Below, in pieces: positions 20,010 through 30,555 of a stretch of 30,758 nucleotides of DNA; the first letter of the stretch is position 1; the number at the start of each line of letters is the position of its first letter. The notes beneath the pieces were generated by a model. It was not told the DNA's origin, searched no databases, and saw only the letters and a list, made by a program, of their open reading frames with translations. A program made the translations under genes and the position numbers. The stretch comes from Gonium pectorale (lineage: Eukaryota; Chlorophyta; Chlorophyceae; Chlamydomonadales; Volvocaceae), in NCBI GenBank assembly GCA_001584585.1, contig LSYV01000114.1:179901-210658 (forward strand), given 5' to 3'.

Positions 20010-23000
20010 TTACCCCCCCATGCCCAGCCCAAGGGCCGACAGCGCGGCATCAATGGTGGGGCCCATGTCGGCGCCCTGCTTGGAGCCCAGCAGGGACGCC
20101 AGCTCCGCGTAGTTGACGCGGTCGACCCACGGGTCGGCCGGCTCGGGCTGCTTGGTCGCCACCACCGCCGCGGTGCGCGCGCGCAGGCTGGCGGTCGCGT
20201 CCAGCTTGACGGCCAGGTCGTCCAGGGCGGTCAGGAGGGACCGTAGCCCCGACACCTCGGCTGGCGGCGGGCAGCGAGGGCGTGCGGGCAGGCGGGTGAT
20301 GCGGCGGGGCAGAAGGGGTGGGGGTGGCAATGACAGGACGGTTATGCACGGCTCCGTGGCCGACGATTGCGTTGCCGGGGGAACGAACACACACGAAGTT
20401 TGAGACGTGGTGGCGGTGGTGGGGGGTGGTAGCAGGAGTAAGGTGCGCAGGCGAGCGTTCGACGGGAAGCGAAGGCCTGTCGGGCGGCGGGAGGTGCAGG
20501 AACTTGCCGCAGCAACCAAGGCGGGGCTGCTGCGCCGCGGCCCGGCTCACCGACGAGGGTCTCGTACAGCTGCGGCAGCAGGGCCGCCATGGCGGGCACG
20601 CCGCCCTGCCCCTGCCCCTGGCCGCCCTGCAGCATCAGCCGCATCGCCCCCTCCGCGGACTGCAGCGAGCCCAGGCCGCTGGCCAGCGCCCGGCGCAGCT
20701 GCAGCAGCGTCTGCGCCGTGTCGCCGCCCTGGAGGCCCAGCCCGGCGCCGTTGACCAGCGGCAGGCTGGTCATGGCGTTCTGCAGCGCCGTCAGCATCTC
20801 CTGGGTAGCCAGCCCGTGCTGAGCCTGCGGAGAGCGCAAGCATGATGCCAGGGAGTGTTCTTGTTACCAACGCTTTACGTCCTCACCACAAACAGCAAGC
20901 TGGTTTCCTGTGAAGAAATTGCCTCGTGTTCCGAATCCGTGTAATGAGCAGGCTATGCGCCCTGAAGCCATGACTCAAGACCGTCGCGAGAGTCCTTGCT
21001 GGCCTGCCGCGGCCCCACGCCGCGCCACCTGCAAGGCAAACGCGGCTTGCGTCCTGGCAGCGGCGCTCCGCTCACCTGCACGACGCGCCACTCCTCCAGC
21101 AGGGGCAGCTGCGTCTCGATGACGTGCCGAGTGCGCGCCATGGCCTCCGCCGCCGCAATGGCGGCATCGCGCTTGGCCTTCTGCTCCATCATGTCGGCCA
21201 GGAGCATGGAGCAGGCAGCCAGCTGCCTCTGGCCCTGTCGGCCCGTGCGCGGGATGGCCCAAATGGCGTTCGGCCTCTTGGCCTCGGGTGCGTGGAGGAA
21301 GCGGCCACCGGCCTTTCACACGCACACACACACACCTGTGCCTGTCTCACACTGTCATGCATAGATCTTCTAGATCATATAGAACACACACACACACACA
21401 CACACAACAGTTCATGAACCCCGAGTACGTGTTCGTGCAGAGTACAACATTCAGAATCCGCATAGCTCATAAGCTGGCTTGTTAGGTTTATGACATAAGC
21501 TGGTGAGGACGGACGCAAGCACGCCCCCGACGTGCCCACGGGTCCTCCAGGACCCTCCTCCCGTCTCTGCGCTTGCCTTCTCCATCCGCGCCTTGCTGGC
21601 CGCTTCGAGCTTGGCCTTGAGGCAGCGCCACTGCAGCTCCTGCGCACAGCCGGGGCAGGCAGTGCTCAGCCGCTCGCAACGGTCGCAGGGCTCCGCCAGC
21701 CAGCCGCCGTGTGACGGTCTCACGGCGGTACGCGCACTGCACCAACGCATCGCCCGTCACCCCACTGCAACTCCCGGACTGGAGCGCCAAGCTCTGCGCA
21801 CTGCGATAGCGGACCGCCCGGGTGTCCGTGCGGATCAGACTGGTCAATGCACGCGGGTGCCTCATGCCACATGGCTCATGCCTCATGCCACAAGCCACAA
21901 GCCTAGGGGTGTTGTTCCTACACCAGTGGTGCATTGGCGTGAGCATGCGCCAATGCACCCATGGGTCCCCTGTCAGGGAATACCGTTTATGTGTTGCCAG
22001 CCTCGGGTCGAATGCGACCCAGAGCCGCCACCGCTTCGGCGCGGCGGCCGTACGGCGTACCTGCATCTTGGCCAGCTTGATCTGATCCCGGATCGGGCGG
22101 CCGCCTGCAGTGAAGAGCGAAAAACAGTCACGCGGCCGAATCTTTGCCGACAGGGCACTCGCGTCCAGGTCTGAACAGACTGCCAACACGCGCTGGTACC
22201 CAAAGGCGCGAATGGCAAGACGCCGCATGCTTCACAGCGCGACCTGTGCGTTGCGCTGCCCAGCCCAGGAAGGGCACAGGAGCTGGCCTACACGCCTCAT
22301 GTCCACGCCGCCGCCCCCCCCCCGCACCCTGCCAGCGCCACCAGTGGCCTCACCTATATCCGACGTGCTCGCCTCAGCGTTGGAGGCCGCCCGGCTGCCG
22401 AGGTGCTCCGCTCCCGAGCCGGCACCGCTGCCGCCGCCGCCGCCAGCCGCAGGCCCCGCTGTGGAGGAGCCCGCCGGCACGGTCCTGTTGCCAGGCTGCG
22501 GACTGCGGGCGCCGTGCGCCGCAGGCTGCTGCTGCTGCGCTTGTGGCTGCGCTTGCGGCTGCCGCTGCGGGTGCTGATGGAGCTGCGGCGCCGGCGGGGG
22601 CGGAGGCTGCATGAGCTGCGGCTGCACGATGCCGGGCCATGTGCCCCCGGGGCCCATCACTGCTCCCTGCGCGAGGGGCGCAGACACGGAGAGTTGTCAG
22701 TGGCCCACCGCTATACAAACACCCGCGGCTGTGGCCTGCTGGGCGACCTGCTACCAAGCGCTACGTGACTTCCATGCGCAAGCGCCATTTATTGTCATGA
22801 TAGTTGGCGGCCCAAATGACGGATGATCGTTCGTAGCAATAGCGGAAAGTAGCGCCCGAGGTCCGATGGCTGGCGAATGTCGATGGGAGGGGCATTCAGT
22901 GTGGAGAGCATGATCCCCCTCAGTGAGACGTGGCCCGGCGCCGTGGATGTGCGCCGATCGCGTGATAGGCGGCCCGTGCCCGCCCCAGGAGTCCAGCCCA

Positions 23001-24703
23001 GCCGCCTACCCGGAGGGGGCTCTTGGTGATGCGCGAGGAGGGCGTCCGCGCCGTGGCGAGCGCCGTGCCGTCGTCCGCGTCCGCGGGCAGGGCCACCTGG
23101 GTGGTTTAGAGGTCACGCGCACGAACGCGGCACGAAAACCGGCACAACACGGCAAGCGAATCGGTGAGAGGTCAAGAGTATGAAACGCAAACAGCACAGA
23201 GGAACGCTGAAAAAGTCCCGCATTGGCGAGAGCCAGCGCCTATCCCTGCCGGCTGGCGTACGCGGCCATGGCAGTTTCAGCCTGTACGCAGCAACAATCC
23301 ATACAGCGCCGCCGCCCCGGTATGGTGGGGAGCCACAAGTTTGGTCGTACTCGTTGAATCGCACTTCCGCATCGCCGCCCCGGGACACAGTGCGACCCAG
23401 GGAACGCGACGGTGGGCTGAGCGGACCAGGCGCAGCGGCGCGTCAGCGGCACTGCGCTCACCTGCGCCGCCTCCCACAGCTCGTCCTTTGGCAGGGGCAC
23501 GGTCACGGCCACCCGCAGCTGCTGCTCCCCCGCCGGCGAAACCAGCAGCCGCGGCACCGGCGGCGCCTTCGCAGCATTGGCGGCTGCGCCGGGCCCAGCT
23601 GCGGCCCGCGGCGCCTGGTACGCCTGCTGCGCCTGCTGCCTGGCGGCCCCGGGCTGCCCCCGGGCCGACAGCGGCGGCGCCGCGGCCCCGTGGCCGTTCG
23701 CTGTGCCGGCGTAGGTACCGCCGTTGCCCCGGGCACTGCGCTGGCCCTCCCGCGCTTGCGCAGCCTCCCGCAGCGCCGACATGTTGAGAGAGGGCACCGC
23801 CGGCCCTGCAGGGCGCTGGGCGGCCTTGTCCTGCTTGAACCTGTTGGCACCCGTCAGATTCTCCATCCGTCAGGGTTGGGACTCAACCTCGGAATTACTG
23901 GCAGCGCGGTCAACACCCGGCCACCTTGCTGAGCTGTATTGGACTGAACTTACTTGCTGAGCTTCTCTTTCAGGGCTTCTTGCGCCGCAAGGTCCATCAT
24001 CTTTGACATGTTGGGCACGGCGATGGCCGAGGACGCGGACAGGGTGCTGGTACCCGCTCCGGGGCTGTGCCCTGTGGCGTAACCCCTGCTTGGGCACGGG
24101 CGGCAAACCAGGATCAGCCCCTCGTGGGCTGCTAGGCCACGGCACGCGGCACCGGTACGCTGTCCAGCACCTTTTACAGGTGCAGGAAACACGATGGCAA
24201 AGGGCGGATCTTCCTCGCGCGCAACCGCAGCTGGCGGGACACACCAGACCTGGGTGCACCAGCGGTCGCACCTCGTCGATTGAGCACCGGTTGCCTTAGA
24301 AGTCGTTGGCAGCATCACGCTGCGGTTTTGTTTAAGGGCTTGGGCAGGCGTGGCGTTGGGGTGGCCCATGTGAATGCTCATGCCCCCACGAAGCTGGTGG
24401 GCGTCGCTGAGCCGGTGGCTGGCCGCGCCAACGGCTGCCGAGGCAGCCTGCCGAAACCGCGACGCCACCTGCGGTCGTGGTCCGGGGCATTATACCAGGC
24501 AGGCACGAACCCGAGCTCGATGCCAAATGCCGCACCACACGGATATCGGACGATCTGGCACCGGTTCCTGAGCGCGTTGCGGTGCTGCCTGCATGCAGCA
24601 GCATCAGGCGTGAAGCCGAGACCGACTTGGGGTCTTCGTGCGGCTGCGTACCTGATACGGAGGACTCCATGGCTTCGCCCTCGTGAACCTGGCTCGTCTC
24701 CAT
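20010..24703 (-). CDS. QWRF-motif protein, augmin subunit 8 (AUG8)-like
   Basis: Nine exons, all phase-consistent: 24703-24652, 24071-23954, 23840-23462, 22666-22354, 22104-22061, 21639-21577, 21234-21076, 20824-20551 and 20260-20010. They give 550 residues. An in-frame TAG lies 3 nt before the ATG, fixing the start. Residues 1-280 are Ala/Gln/Pro-rich and look disordered and basic. From about 289 the sequence turns helical: IRDQIKLAKMQELQWRCLKA carries the QWRF-type motif (Q305-W306-R307, with Cys in place of Phe), and LPLLEEW follows at 366-372. Long helices then run to about 515. This order (QWRF, 60-odd residues, LEEW, helical tail) is that of plant QWRF proteins such as AUG8/EDE1, the HAUS8 counterpart that links augmin to microtubules for branched nucleation in spindle and cortical arrays. 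A Gln/Gly insertion sits near 445-455. Intron 6 appears to use a GC donor. The exon 2 acceptor was chosen by phase. The function is a family inference; I could not align it formally. Confidence 0.8.
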
Positions 24704-25863
24704 TGTCTAGCTTTCCGTTGTGACTTATCCGCTTCGCGGTTTGCCGCAGTTATGACCTTGCAGGCCAGACGCAATTCGACGGCATCAACAGTTTGCGCCT
24801 GACTCCGCAATGCGGCCGCTCAATCTATTAGAACGATAGGTTGTGCAAACCCCTTGGAGCTTTAAATCCTTGTATATGAGAGGCCGAGTTTGCGACGTCC
24901 GGGAACAGACAGCAATAAGATGCATGGAACACTTCTGCTTATATTCAGCTTTTGTATTTGTATTAAATGACGCATGGCCATCGTTGCGAAAGGACGCCTA
25001 GAAGGAAGAGCTGTCCTAATTGGATCCAGTCACCGAGCTGTGCGCTATGCAGAAGCATGAAACAAAATGTAATATGATAACATGTCAAATCTTTATCTGT
25101 TGTGTCGATCGGCGCCACAGGTATGTTTTTGAGCATTTCGATGGCGCAATCTTGCCCACCCTGCTAGACCGTAGAGTGCATGTGCGCCACGGAGATGAAC
25201 GCACTATCATCGAAGTTACAGGATCGATGCGCGATGAGTAACCGAAGTAACGCTGCGAGCGGTGACCCAGGGGTCGTTTCCCGCAGATGAGAATGTTTCG
25301 ATGTAGAACCAGCCCATAAGATCAAACCCGTTACTGCGGCCTGCCATTGGACGATTGCACCCGTTCCTTTGAGATACGGAGTTTGCCCACTTAGCGCCCT
25401 GCCCGCGCTAAGACGACGGTGGAAGCTCTTGTCACAGCACTGCAGACGCTCATAGTGGTACCACACAATACTAGAAGTGAGCCCCCAGCACCATTCCAGA
25501 CTGCAACCCATAGACTGCCATTCCATGCCCCGTGAGTAAGGAAGATGCAAAATGGCCCCAATGGCCTACATATGCATGCAAATGTACGCCGCCTTATCAT
25601 GCATAATACATATATGCTGTATACACTGCATTTAGGCGTAATAGGCTTAAAGTACGACAAGTTGTCGGTGCACCAGGGCAGGCCAGAAGGACGGGCAAGG
25701 GAGAAGCCCCAGCTCCCAACCACGGCAGCGCCCTGGCGGACATTTTAATGTCAAACACCTACATGGCGAACGGTGGAACCAGGGCACATACTACGGCCCA
25801 CGCGTCAAGTCCTGGGGTCTTCATGAATACAAACTTTCACCGCTGCTCACTCCTGGAGCCCGA
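24704..25863. other. Tandem intergenic region: QWRF promoter and 3' UTR of the upstream gene
   Basis: Both flanking genes read leftwards, so the right part should be the 3' UTR of the small gene and the left part the QWRF promoter and 5' UTR. Two AT-rich stretches stand out, 24820-25100 and 25560-25660; the second includes CATGCATAATACATATATGC. No coding exon is supported. No clear TATA box can be assigned, though CTTTAAATCC at about 24860-24869 lies about 160 bp upstream of the ATG. Confidence 0.5.
25216..25220 (-). promoter_or_regulatory. TGTAA polyadenylation signal of the small unknown gene
   Basis: The plus strand reads TTACA, which is TGTAA on the minus strand, about 645 nt beyond the stop at 25864. 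It would give a 3' UTR of typical length for these algae and leave about 0.5 kb for the QWRF promoter. Usage is inferred. Confidence 0.45.
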
Positions 25864-26841
25864 TCACGTGCGGTCGCTCGCGTCGGACAGCAGCCCCGAC
25901 GCCAGCGCCACGGGCGTTCCCATCTGGAGGTTGGCCACCAGGTTGGCAGCGGCGGCGTCCACGGTGGCCGATCCCGTGGGGGAGCCGAGGGGCGGCGTGC
26001 CCTTGCCGGCGATGTTGGCGGGTGCGGTCTTGGCGGGGTCTGCGAGCGCGCTGGGCGCCATGTTGTAGTTCCAGTGCCACGCGTTGGCCTTCCGCCCCGT
26101 GCGGCGCGTCGGGGACATGAGGAGGCACTCCATGTCCTTGACCTGCGCAGCGGCGACCGGCGCAGGCGAGGCGCAGGGATCAGCAGGATGCAGGTGCGTC
26201 TGCCATTGGTTCGAGGCGTGCGCGGCGGCTTGCGCCAGCCAGCTAGGTAACGCGGTCTCGCGCGCGCAGCGCCTGCATCCGGCAGTCGCTAGCAGGTGCA
26301 AAATGTGCAATTCCCTGCGCATACATCGCATCATGCATGCACACACTCATGAGTGATGGCCAACACTTCCCAACAAGACTCAACCCTACCCCGCCCCCCC
26401 CGTCAGTGTGCTCTGCCCCGTCCAGCGACCCTAAAGGCAGTTCACGAGCCACAATCCGCGGATGCAGACCCAGAAGAAGGGAGACCTCCGCACCTTGGGC
26501 GTCTGGGGCGCTTGTGTGGTGACGCGGGTGCGGAGGAAACAGGTAATGTCCACCGCCGCATCGGGGGAGGCCGACGCGTGCGACTCGATGATGGCAAAGG
26601 GGCCCGCAAGGGGGCTGGGCGGCGAGCCCTTGCTTGGGGAAGCGCAGCTGGAGGAGGATGGCATGCCGCCTCGCCCAGTGTTGAGAGACGCGGTCACGCG
26701 GTCGAACTGCGCCTGAGCGGGCGCCATGAAGGCGCACCTTGCGCTGCCCGCTTGGCACGGCCCTTGGAACAGCTTGGAAGCTTGGGCGTCAGTGGCTGTA
26801 GGCCTAGAAGCATCCCTGCTAGAGTCCGCACGCGATGCCAT
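25864..26841 (-). CDS. Small protein of unknown function, two exons
   Basis: I do not recognise this gene. Exon 26841-26494 ends APQTPK before a GTGCGG donor; exon 26142-25864 starts after GCAG with VKDMECLLMSPTRRTGRKAN and ends LLSDASDRT. The joint is phase 0 and gives 208 residues. A second in-frame ATG at 26727 (MAPAQAQFDRV) would give 170 residues; codon bias before it is weak, so it may be the true start. A Ser/Pro-rich segment (SSSSCASPSKGSPPSP) precedes FAIIESHASASPDAAVDITC, which could be a beta strand pair. The second exon has a basic SPTRRTGRK stretch, AWHWNYNMAP, and a low-complexity tail with several TP/SP sites. No signal peptide, membrane segment or catalytic motif is visible. 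It could be a lineage-specific regulatory protein. Neighbours: divergent from the 27713 gene and upstream in tandem of the QWRF gene. Further 5' exons cannot be excluded. Confidence 0.6.
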
Positions 26842-27712
26842 GACGGTAGTTCACACGGAAAGACGTGCCGGATGGAAAGGTCGCGGTTGCGACGACCTGG
26901 GCTTTCCGGCCAACCTGCGAGCACACGCAATGAGGCAATTTGCATGTTACGGTTGACACCATTAACGTGAAGCTGGTTTACGGGAGGACCGGCTCTCTCG
27001 GCGCGGCATGAGCTACGTGAGCAGGGCACTTCCACGAAGCAACCAGGCCACCAGCTCACCGGAGCAGGAGCTGGCTTAGTGTAGGAGCAGCAGCGCCGTC
27101 AAGCAGGGATCGCTCGGTGCAGGGGCTTCGCACAAGACCGCGAGAGCGATGCCGCGTGCAACAACTTGGATGTGTAAGGAGGCGATTGAAAAGCCGTCGC
27201 CTCTGGTTGATGAAGGCCGGTGCTTGAGGTGGGCAGAGGCTAACGGCAGGGAAGCAGAGAGCGTCCACCGCGAACAGCTGAATGCCGGTGCAGGCTTTGC
27301 TAAATAAATGCCGAGACAACAATTGAGGCGAATGATTTCCAGCTGACAGTAAGTCGCCTGTATCTCTGACACCCGCGCGTGCTCCGAGACCTAGTGCCAT
27401 TTGCATGGACATTGTTTAGGAACTTTCGCAAGGAACACACATCTATGCCTTGACAAATAATACGGTTCTTTTACATTAGGACGCAGATTACTTGCAAAGC
27501 CAGGACCGTGGATTGGCAGGCCTGGCAAATGTTTCGACGGGCCAACGGGCCCATGGACGTCACAACGATCTAGAGTACAAATAACACGGACGACGGGCGT
27601 GGGGCAGCCGGCTGGTACAGCCGACACGCGCTGAGTCGGCGCGGCTCCCTCAGCCGCCCCTTACTCCTTATCGGCACTCGTCTCCAGCGCTTAGCTTGTG
27701 TGAACGGGAGCA
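26842..27712. promoter_or_regulatory. Divergent promoter region of the two unknown genes
   Basis: The 0.87 kb between the starts of the minus-strand small gene and the plus-strand 27713 gene is less GC-biased than the exons and contains only short, motif-free open frames (for example 27412-27056, minus). AT-rich patches are at 27295-27310 (TTTGCTAAATAAATGC) and 27450-27490. No TATA box can be assigned with confidence. Confidence 0.4.
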
Positions 27713-29948
27713 ATGGCAAACCCGGGCGGGGCTGCAGCGGGGACAGGCTCCGGGGCGCTGGAGGCGCTGCCGGACCTGCCGCACGTGCCCCACCTGTTCG
27801 CCCAACGCATCGATGCCTTGCCGGCGCCGGTCATGGAGCAAGTGCTGGTGTCCCTAGATCGGCTGGATCGCGCCCAGTCAGCCTCCGCGTCCACGGCGGG
27901 TCGGTCGGGCCAGTGGTGGAGCTGGCTGCCCTTCCCCAGTGATGCCAGAGACGGCGCCGGCAGCGGTGGCGGGCAGCAGCACCCCCCCAGCAGCAGCCAG
28001 GTCAAGGAACTCCTTCGGCAGCGCCGGAGTGCTGAGCTGGCGGCTGACGCAGACTCTGCGGACATGTCTGACGAGCCGTACGACAGCATACCGCGCCAGG
28101 TGGGGAGGGGGGGTCGCCACCCTTCCGCCGCCCATCCTTGCACCGGCCCCTGCTGCCCAAGGCTAGGGGGGCCTTCTCCCACTTGCATGGTCCGTCCAGC
28201 AGGGTGTGCGCCCGGCTGCAGACACGCACACCCACGCACCGGCCCGGCCCGGCCAGGTTGCTTCTGCTCGCTGTCCTGCTGCTGTCCTGCTGCAGACATG
28301 CATGTTGAAGCACGCCGTCAAGCATGTGGGCCCCTGTGGACACGCGCACCCGCACACCCACCCGTCATTGCCGGTCCCACAGGTGCAGCTGCAGTGGCGA
28401 GCGTACACCAGGTGAGCCGCCGCCCCAGCGGATGGGGCTGTGTGGGATGGGGCTGTGTGGGATGGGGCTGTGTGGGATGGGGCTGTGTGGGATGGGACTG
28501 TGTGGGATGGGGCTGTGTGGGATGGGGCTGTGTGGGATGGGGCTGTGTGGGATGGGGCTGTGTGGGATGGGGCTGTGTGGGATGGGACTGTGTGGGATGG
28601 GGCTGTGTGGGATGTGGGTCGAGGCAGCATGCGCAGCGCAGGGCACCGCGGCCGTCCTACGGACCGGCGCTGGTGTGGGATGGGGTCAGGGACGGTCTGC
28701 AATGCACCGACCCACATCGCCGGACGGGCGGGGGGGGGGTGAGGGGGGCCGGGCAGTCCGCACGCCGCATGCCCGTCCGTCCGCTCAAGCGCTCCGCACG
28801 GCCTGTCGCTGCCTGCACGCCGTCGCACCGCTCCCTGTTCCTTACAAACAATTTGCGCTCCGGCACGACGTCGTCGAACGTAACCCAACCCTCCGGCACA
28901 ACCCATCTTGGTTCTTGTAAACAACTGCCCCGGCGGCAACCCCCGGCGCCGCAGGATGCACCCGGAGCACGCCGCCACCCGCAGCAAGCTCGCCACCTTG
29001 CTCACACCGCTGGATGGCGGCAACGGAGGCGGCGGAAGCGGAGGCGGCGGAGGCAGAGGCGGAGGACAGGCGACCCTGCAGGCAGTCCCTCGGGCGGGCT
29101 CCGCCGGGGCGCTCTTCGGGGTGCTGCCTTCCGCCAGCCAGCTGCAGCGATCGCTCCAACGGCTGATCGAGGCGGCCCCGCCCTCAGCCGGCACTGGCGC
29201 CGCCGGCAACGCCGGCAACGCCCTGTCGGCCGACGCCGCCACCGCCGCCGCAGCGGCCCTCCGAGCTGGCGGCGCCGCGGCCGAGCCGCTCGCCGCGCCT
29301 GCCAGGCCCGCCGGCGCAGCGGGACCGGGCGGTGCCGCCCAGGCGGCCTTCCGGCGGGACCCCGAGTTCCGCGCCCTCAGCGCCTCGCTGGACCGCTATC
29401 AGCTGATGCACTGGGAGCGGCTGCGGCCGCTGGCGGGGGCGTCCGGGGCCGCCCTGGTGACGGGGCGGAGGGCGAGGATGCCCGCGGAGTGGCGGCGCGG
29501 CATGCGACCCGCCGTCGAGCCGGCGGCGGCCGCACGGGAGCGGCGGGGCGGCGCGGGCGGGGGCGGGGGAGAGGGCGGGGGCGGGGTCAGGGGGCTGCCG
29601 GTGGCGGTGCTGCGCGGCATGGGGGCGGCGCTGGGGTGGCTGGTGGGGTGCGAGGGGCCGCCGCGGCCGGCGCAGGTGTGGGAGCTGACCGGCGCCCCTG
29701 TCGGGGTCGGGGTCGTGGTCGGGGAGGGGCACGGGGGCGGGGTAGGGGGCGGCGCGCGCGGGGCACGGGTGGCGCAGGGGCCGCGGCGGGGTGAGCAGGC
29801 AGATGCCGGGTTGGCGGTTGGGCAACGTGTAGGGGCGGCCGGAGGCGGGGCCAGGGGCGGGGGCGGCCTGGCGGCCGCGCAGGCGGCCGCGCGGAGGCTG
29901 CAGTTCTCCCTGCGCCAGACGATCCTGGTGCCGCCCGAGTGGCTGTGA
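27713..29948 (+). CDS. Ala/Gly-rich protein of unknown function, three exons
   Basis: I do not recognise this protein. Exons 27713-28099, 28383-28411 and 28955-29948 join in phases 0 and 2 to give 469 residues. The N-terminal part has [20 protein letters not shown] and [13 protein letters not shown] (about 22-53), which look like amphipathic helices, then a Trp-rich WWSWLPFP (68-75), then [18 protein letters not shown]. The 29-nt exon 2 supplies [10 protein letters not shown], followed by [20 protein letters not shown]. The rest is Gly- and Ala-rich with folded-looking islands: [34 protein letters not shown] with [21 protein letters not shown], and the end [18 protein letters not shown]. No signal peptide or clear membrane span is visible. 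High G/C at third positions and two well-formed introns support it as a real gene. A 693-codon frame that ignores the introns runs through a minisatellite in intron 2 and is not the product. Confidence 0.75.
28431..28610 (+). repeat. Minisatellite, 15-bp unit, 12 copies
   Basis: Units of GATGGGGCTGTGTGG start every 15 bp from 28431 to 28596. Units 5 (28491) and 11 (28581) read GATGGGACTGTGTGG, so the array is two copies of a 90-bp, six-unit block (28431-28520 and 28521-28610). It lies in intron 2 of the 27713 gene, 20 bp after the donor, and is G-rich on the RNA strand. Confidence 0.95.
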
Positions 29949-30555
29949 GGCGCCCTCGAGGGCGGCCGTCGCGGTGGGGGAGGGGGGCGGAGCGGGGGGA
30001 GGGAGAGGGGCCGGTAAAGGGCTCCGACGCCTCCGAGGAGTGACCTCATATCTGGGGTGAGGGCATATGGCGACGAGCTTGCTTCGAGACAAGTTTCTCT
30101 CGGCAAGGGCGGAGCGGCCTCGGCGGCGTTTCCTTCAACATCCCCATGTGACTTCCAGAGCCGGGCAGAGCTCGCGAATGACTCGAGGCCGTTGTACGAG
30201 GGCCGAAGTCGTTGCTCCAGCTTCGCGCTTGTAGGCACTCATTCGTAATTGGGTAATGCGCCCCTGCCAGCTGCGAGCGCTTCGCAAATTTGAGCAGCCT
30301 GGTCAAACGACCCACGGTTCGTTAAGACGTCACAAGTCAAGCGGAGTCCAGCCCAACCCAATTCGACAAATGCCTTACTCTAAACTTGGCTGGGCCGCTC
30401 CCTATTAAGCCCGCGCGCTCGCTCGTTCGTAGAGCCCCTCATGGTCAAACCTTGTTCAGCCACTCGTCGCCCTTCTCCTCCGTCGGATTCGCCAACAACC
30501 GCGAAGGGCGTCCCCAAGGGATAGGCTCCTACCCGGCAGCAGCAGTACCCCTGGC
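29949..30555. other. 3' UTR of the 27713 gene and promoter of the next gene
   Basis: No coding exon is supported. The first 70 bases are G-rich; from about 30050 the composition is more balanced. No exact TGTAA follows the stop at 29948; the nearest relatives are CGTAA and GGTAA at about 30244-30255. The stretch CCTATTAAGCCC at about 30402-30413 is a weak TATA-like candidate about 150 bp upstream of the next ATG. Confidence 0.4.

Noticed and set aside
20326..28411. LQWR in both the QWRF protein and the 27713 gene ([10 protein letters not shown])
   Set aside because: A four-residue match without the following LEEW and helical context. Treated as coincidence rather than a second QWRF protein.
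27713..29794. A single 693-codon open frame on the plus strand
   Set aside because: It reads through two well-formed introns, including the 15-bp minisatellite that keeps frame because 15 is divisible by three. The spliced 469-residue model has phase-matched sites and uses the better frame in the third exon.
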